From contig JAFGBV010000101.1 in assembly GCA_016932955.1 (NCBI GenBank), forward strand, positions 1 to 41,314: a stretch of DNA of 41,314 bases. The letters are read 5' to 3'. Positions 40,319 to 41,314 of this stretch are shown here, one piece after another (the stretch's first letter is position 1; each line of letters opens with the position of its first letter). Origin of the DNA: Anaerolineales bacterium (lineage in GTDB: Bacteria > Chloroflexota > Anaerolineae > Anaerolineales > UBA4823). A program made the translations under genes and the position numbers. The notes beneath the pieces are model-generated. The model worked only from the letters and a program-made list of their open reading frames with translations. It was not told where the DNA came from and ran no database searches.

Positions 40319-41102
40319 AAGGCACAAACTGCACCCCGCCGAGATTGTACCCCCTTAATTCACCCTCCTCCAACACGAACTTCCAAAGAGTTTGCACCCA
40401 TCCCTGCGGTCCAATTGGTATTACCAGCCGACCGGTTTCACTCAACTGCTCTACTAGCGGAGCAGGAAGATGGTCCGGCGAAGCTGTCACAAGGATGGCA
40501 TCAAAGGGTGCATATTCCGGCCAGCCATAGTACCCATCCCCTTGTTTAACCTTAATGTCCGTGTAACCTAAATCCTGTAGACGCGCAGCAGCAAGTTCCG
40601 CTAGTTCTGGAACGATCTCAATCGAGTAGATCTCAACAAATCCTAAATCAGCCAGGACAGCCGCCTGATATCCCGAACCTGTGCCAATCTCTAATACTTT
40701 CTCACCTGGTTGTAATTCGAGAAGCTCAGTCATCCAGGCGACAATATATGGCTGGGAAATCGTCTGGCCGTATCCAATGGGCAGGGCGTGATTCTCGTAT
40801 GCTTGGTCGAGATACTCGGGCAGTACAAATTCATGACGGGGTACAGACGCTATGGCGCGCAACACCTCCCGATCTTGCACTCCCATGGCTTTGATTTCCT
40901 CGATCAATTGCTGGTGCTCCTGCTCATACGGATCGCTTAATTCCGTAAGTGTAGCTGCTGAAGTAGCCTCAGGCTCAGCGAGGATCGGAGTAGAGGTATC
41001 GCTAGTGACTTGGGTACAAGAAATCACAAAGAAACAAACAGCTAGTGTTGTAATGAATACTCTCTGCATCACAGTTTTTTGCGGGATCTGAACGAATCCC
41101 AT
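40266..41102 (-). CDS. Lipoprotein-type protein-L-isoaspartate O-methyltransferase
   Basis: A protein of 278 residues. Residues 86-270 are a PCMT domain: SVPRHEFV (87-94), GYGQTISQPYIVAWM (110-124) and SAM motif I VLEIGTGSGYQAAVLA (136-151), then IEIVPELAELA, GDGYYGWP and GRLVIPIG. These enzymes repair isoaspartyl residues with SAM. The N-terminus, however, is an export signal with a lipobox-like VISC (C29; TTLAVCFFVISCTQ), followed by a Ser/Thr/Ala/Glu linker. The protein would then be anchored outside the membrane, where SAM is not expected. I take the ATG at 41102, with AT-rich -10-like TATAAA just before it; a second ATG (41069) would also give a good signal peptide. Confidence 0.85.
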   Translation of the reverse strand: MGFVQIPQKTVMQRVFITTLAVCFFVISCTQVTSDTSTPILAEPEATSAATLTELSDPYEQEHQQLIEEIKAMGVQDREVLRAIASVPRHEFVLPEYLDQAYENHALPIGYGQTISQPYIVAWMTELLELQPGEKVLEIGTGSGYQAAVLADLGFVEIYSIEIVPELAELAAARLQDLGYTDIKVKQGDGYYGWPEYAPFDAILVTASPDHLPAPLVEQLSETGRLVIPIGPQGWVQTLWKFVLEEGELRGYNLGGVQFVPFTGLGIEEQQSEGTSIP

Positions 41103-41177
41103 TATCTATATTTATAATCCATACTGGAAAAATGTCCAGACTGTGGCTGGACGGAATTCTTATCCCTACACCTGGCC

Positions 41178-41208
41178 ACATGTCAAATTCGCCACGAATC
41201 TGACATGT
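41178..41208. terminator. Hairpin in right-end intergenic region
   Basis: ACATGTCA-A-ATTCG, loop CCA, CGAAT-C-TGACATGT: a 13-bp stem with one A-C mismatch. On plus it is followed by AACTGCTTTTTG, so it could end a transcript coming from the right or left; no such gene is seen in the window, and an operator role is an alternative. Confidence 0.4.
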
Positions 41209-41235
41209 AACTGCTTTTTGCGTGGGACTAGTCAA

Positions 41236-41295
41236 GTCAAATGATAATGTTACCGAAGGGGCATGGTTCTGTCAAAAGAAAATGTTACCGAGGGA
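41236..41295 (+). repeat. Two direct repeats, possible insertion-element end
   Basis: Two imperfect copies of about 25 bases, at 41236-41260 and 41271-41295, period 35. Each begins GTCAAA and contains the core AATGTTACCGA. Multiple short repeats near an end are typical of some insertion elements (IS21 family among others). The transposase would lie outside the window. Confidence 0.5.
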
Positions 41296-41314
41296 GTCAG
41301 CTCCTTTCATGGGA

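Larger units (their letters stand above)
41103..41314. other. Right-end intergenic region
   Basis: No open frame with a ribosome site is seen in these 212 bases. The region holds an AT-rich stretch next to the methyltransferase start, a 31-base hairpin (41178-41208) and two direct repeats (41236-41295). Confidence 0.5.

Noticed and set aside
1..41314. tRNA, rRNA and riboswitch genes
   Set aside because: I saw no T-arm consensus, rRNA-like stretch or known riboswitch core by eye; a covariance search could still find a small RNA.

Overview
The window reads as a stretch of chromosome from a Chloroflexota bacterium, most likely class Anaerolineae. This is inferred from gene content, not from a marker gene. 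The clues are TadG-like proteins paired with ECF sigma factors and a DUF5667 membrane protein, very large secreted proteins built from DUF11-type repeats, exported proteins ending in a Y-(T)-L-P-hydrophobic tail, a MoxR/DUF58 pair, a TtuA-type tRNA thiolase (a family typical of heat-adapted organisms) and several genes that look leaderless. No rRNA, tRNA, CRISPR array or complete mobile element was found. Both edges are cut: a partial gene at 1-267, and what may be the end of an insertion element at 41236-41295.

Layout. 1-5.8 kb: a partial gene, then two tandem copies of a module of TadG-like protein plus ECF sigma factor. The first copy also has a DUF5667 membrane protein; the second has only a 63-codon stub in that place. 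5.8-7.2 kb: glutamine synthetase (glnA). 7.2-11.1 kb (minus): a probable operon of Ser/Thr kinase, TtuA-type tRNA thiolase and a YhhQ-type queuosine-precursor transporter. 11.4-15.9 kb: a small membrane protein on plus, then minus-strand genes for a P-loop NTPase, a TrkA-N channel-like protein and a SpoIIE/PP2C phosphatase (one operon), and a methyltransferase coupled to a DagK-like lipid kinase. 16-21.3 kb: MoxR ATPase and DUF58 protein, a convergent XRE regulator, then GDP-mannose 4,6-dehydratase read divergently from that regulator, and an HTH-CHAD protein. 21.3-31.6 kb (minus): a phosphoesterase and two paralogous secreted repeat proteins of 987 and about 2060 residues. 31.7-37.8 kb (minus): a five-gene operon (SpoIID-LamG protein, membrane protein, M14 carboxypeptidase, M24 peptidase, methylglyoxal synthase) behind a near-consensus promoter. 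37.8-41.3 kb: a spermidine-synthase-like membrane protein, a convergent lipoprotein-type isoaspartate methyltransferase, and intergenic DNA with a hairpin and two direct repeats.

The genes suggest three themes. The first is cell surface and envelope: TadG proteins, DUF11 proteins, SpoIID, peptidases, and Gmd for deoxysugars. The second is regulation and signalling: two ECF sigma factors, an XRE regulator, a Ser/Thr kinase and a PP2C-type phosphatase about 2.3 kb apart. The third is tRNA modification (ttuA beside a queuosine-precursor transporter). The observations I rate highest are the duplicated TadG/ECF module, the repeated placement of a -10 hexamer 5-9 bases before the start codon in genes without a Shine-Dalgarno sequence, the shared C-terminal motif of three exported proteins, the palindrome between the XRE gene and gmd, the channel-like protein without a canonical K+ filter, and the exported isoaspartate methyltransferase.
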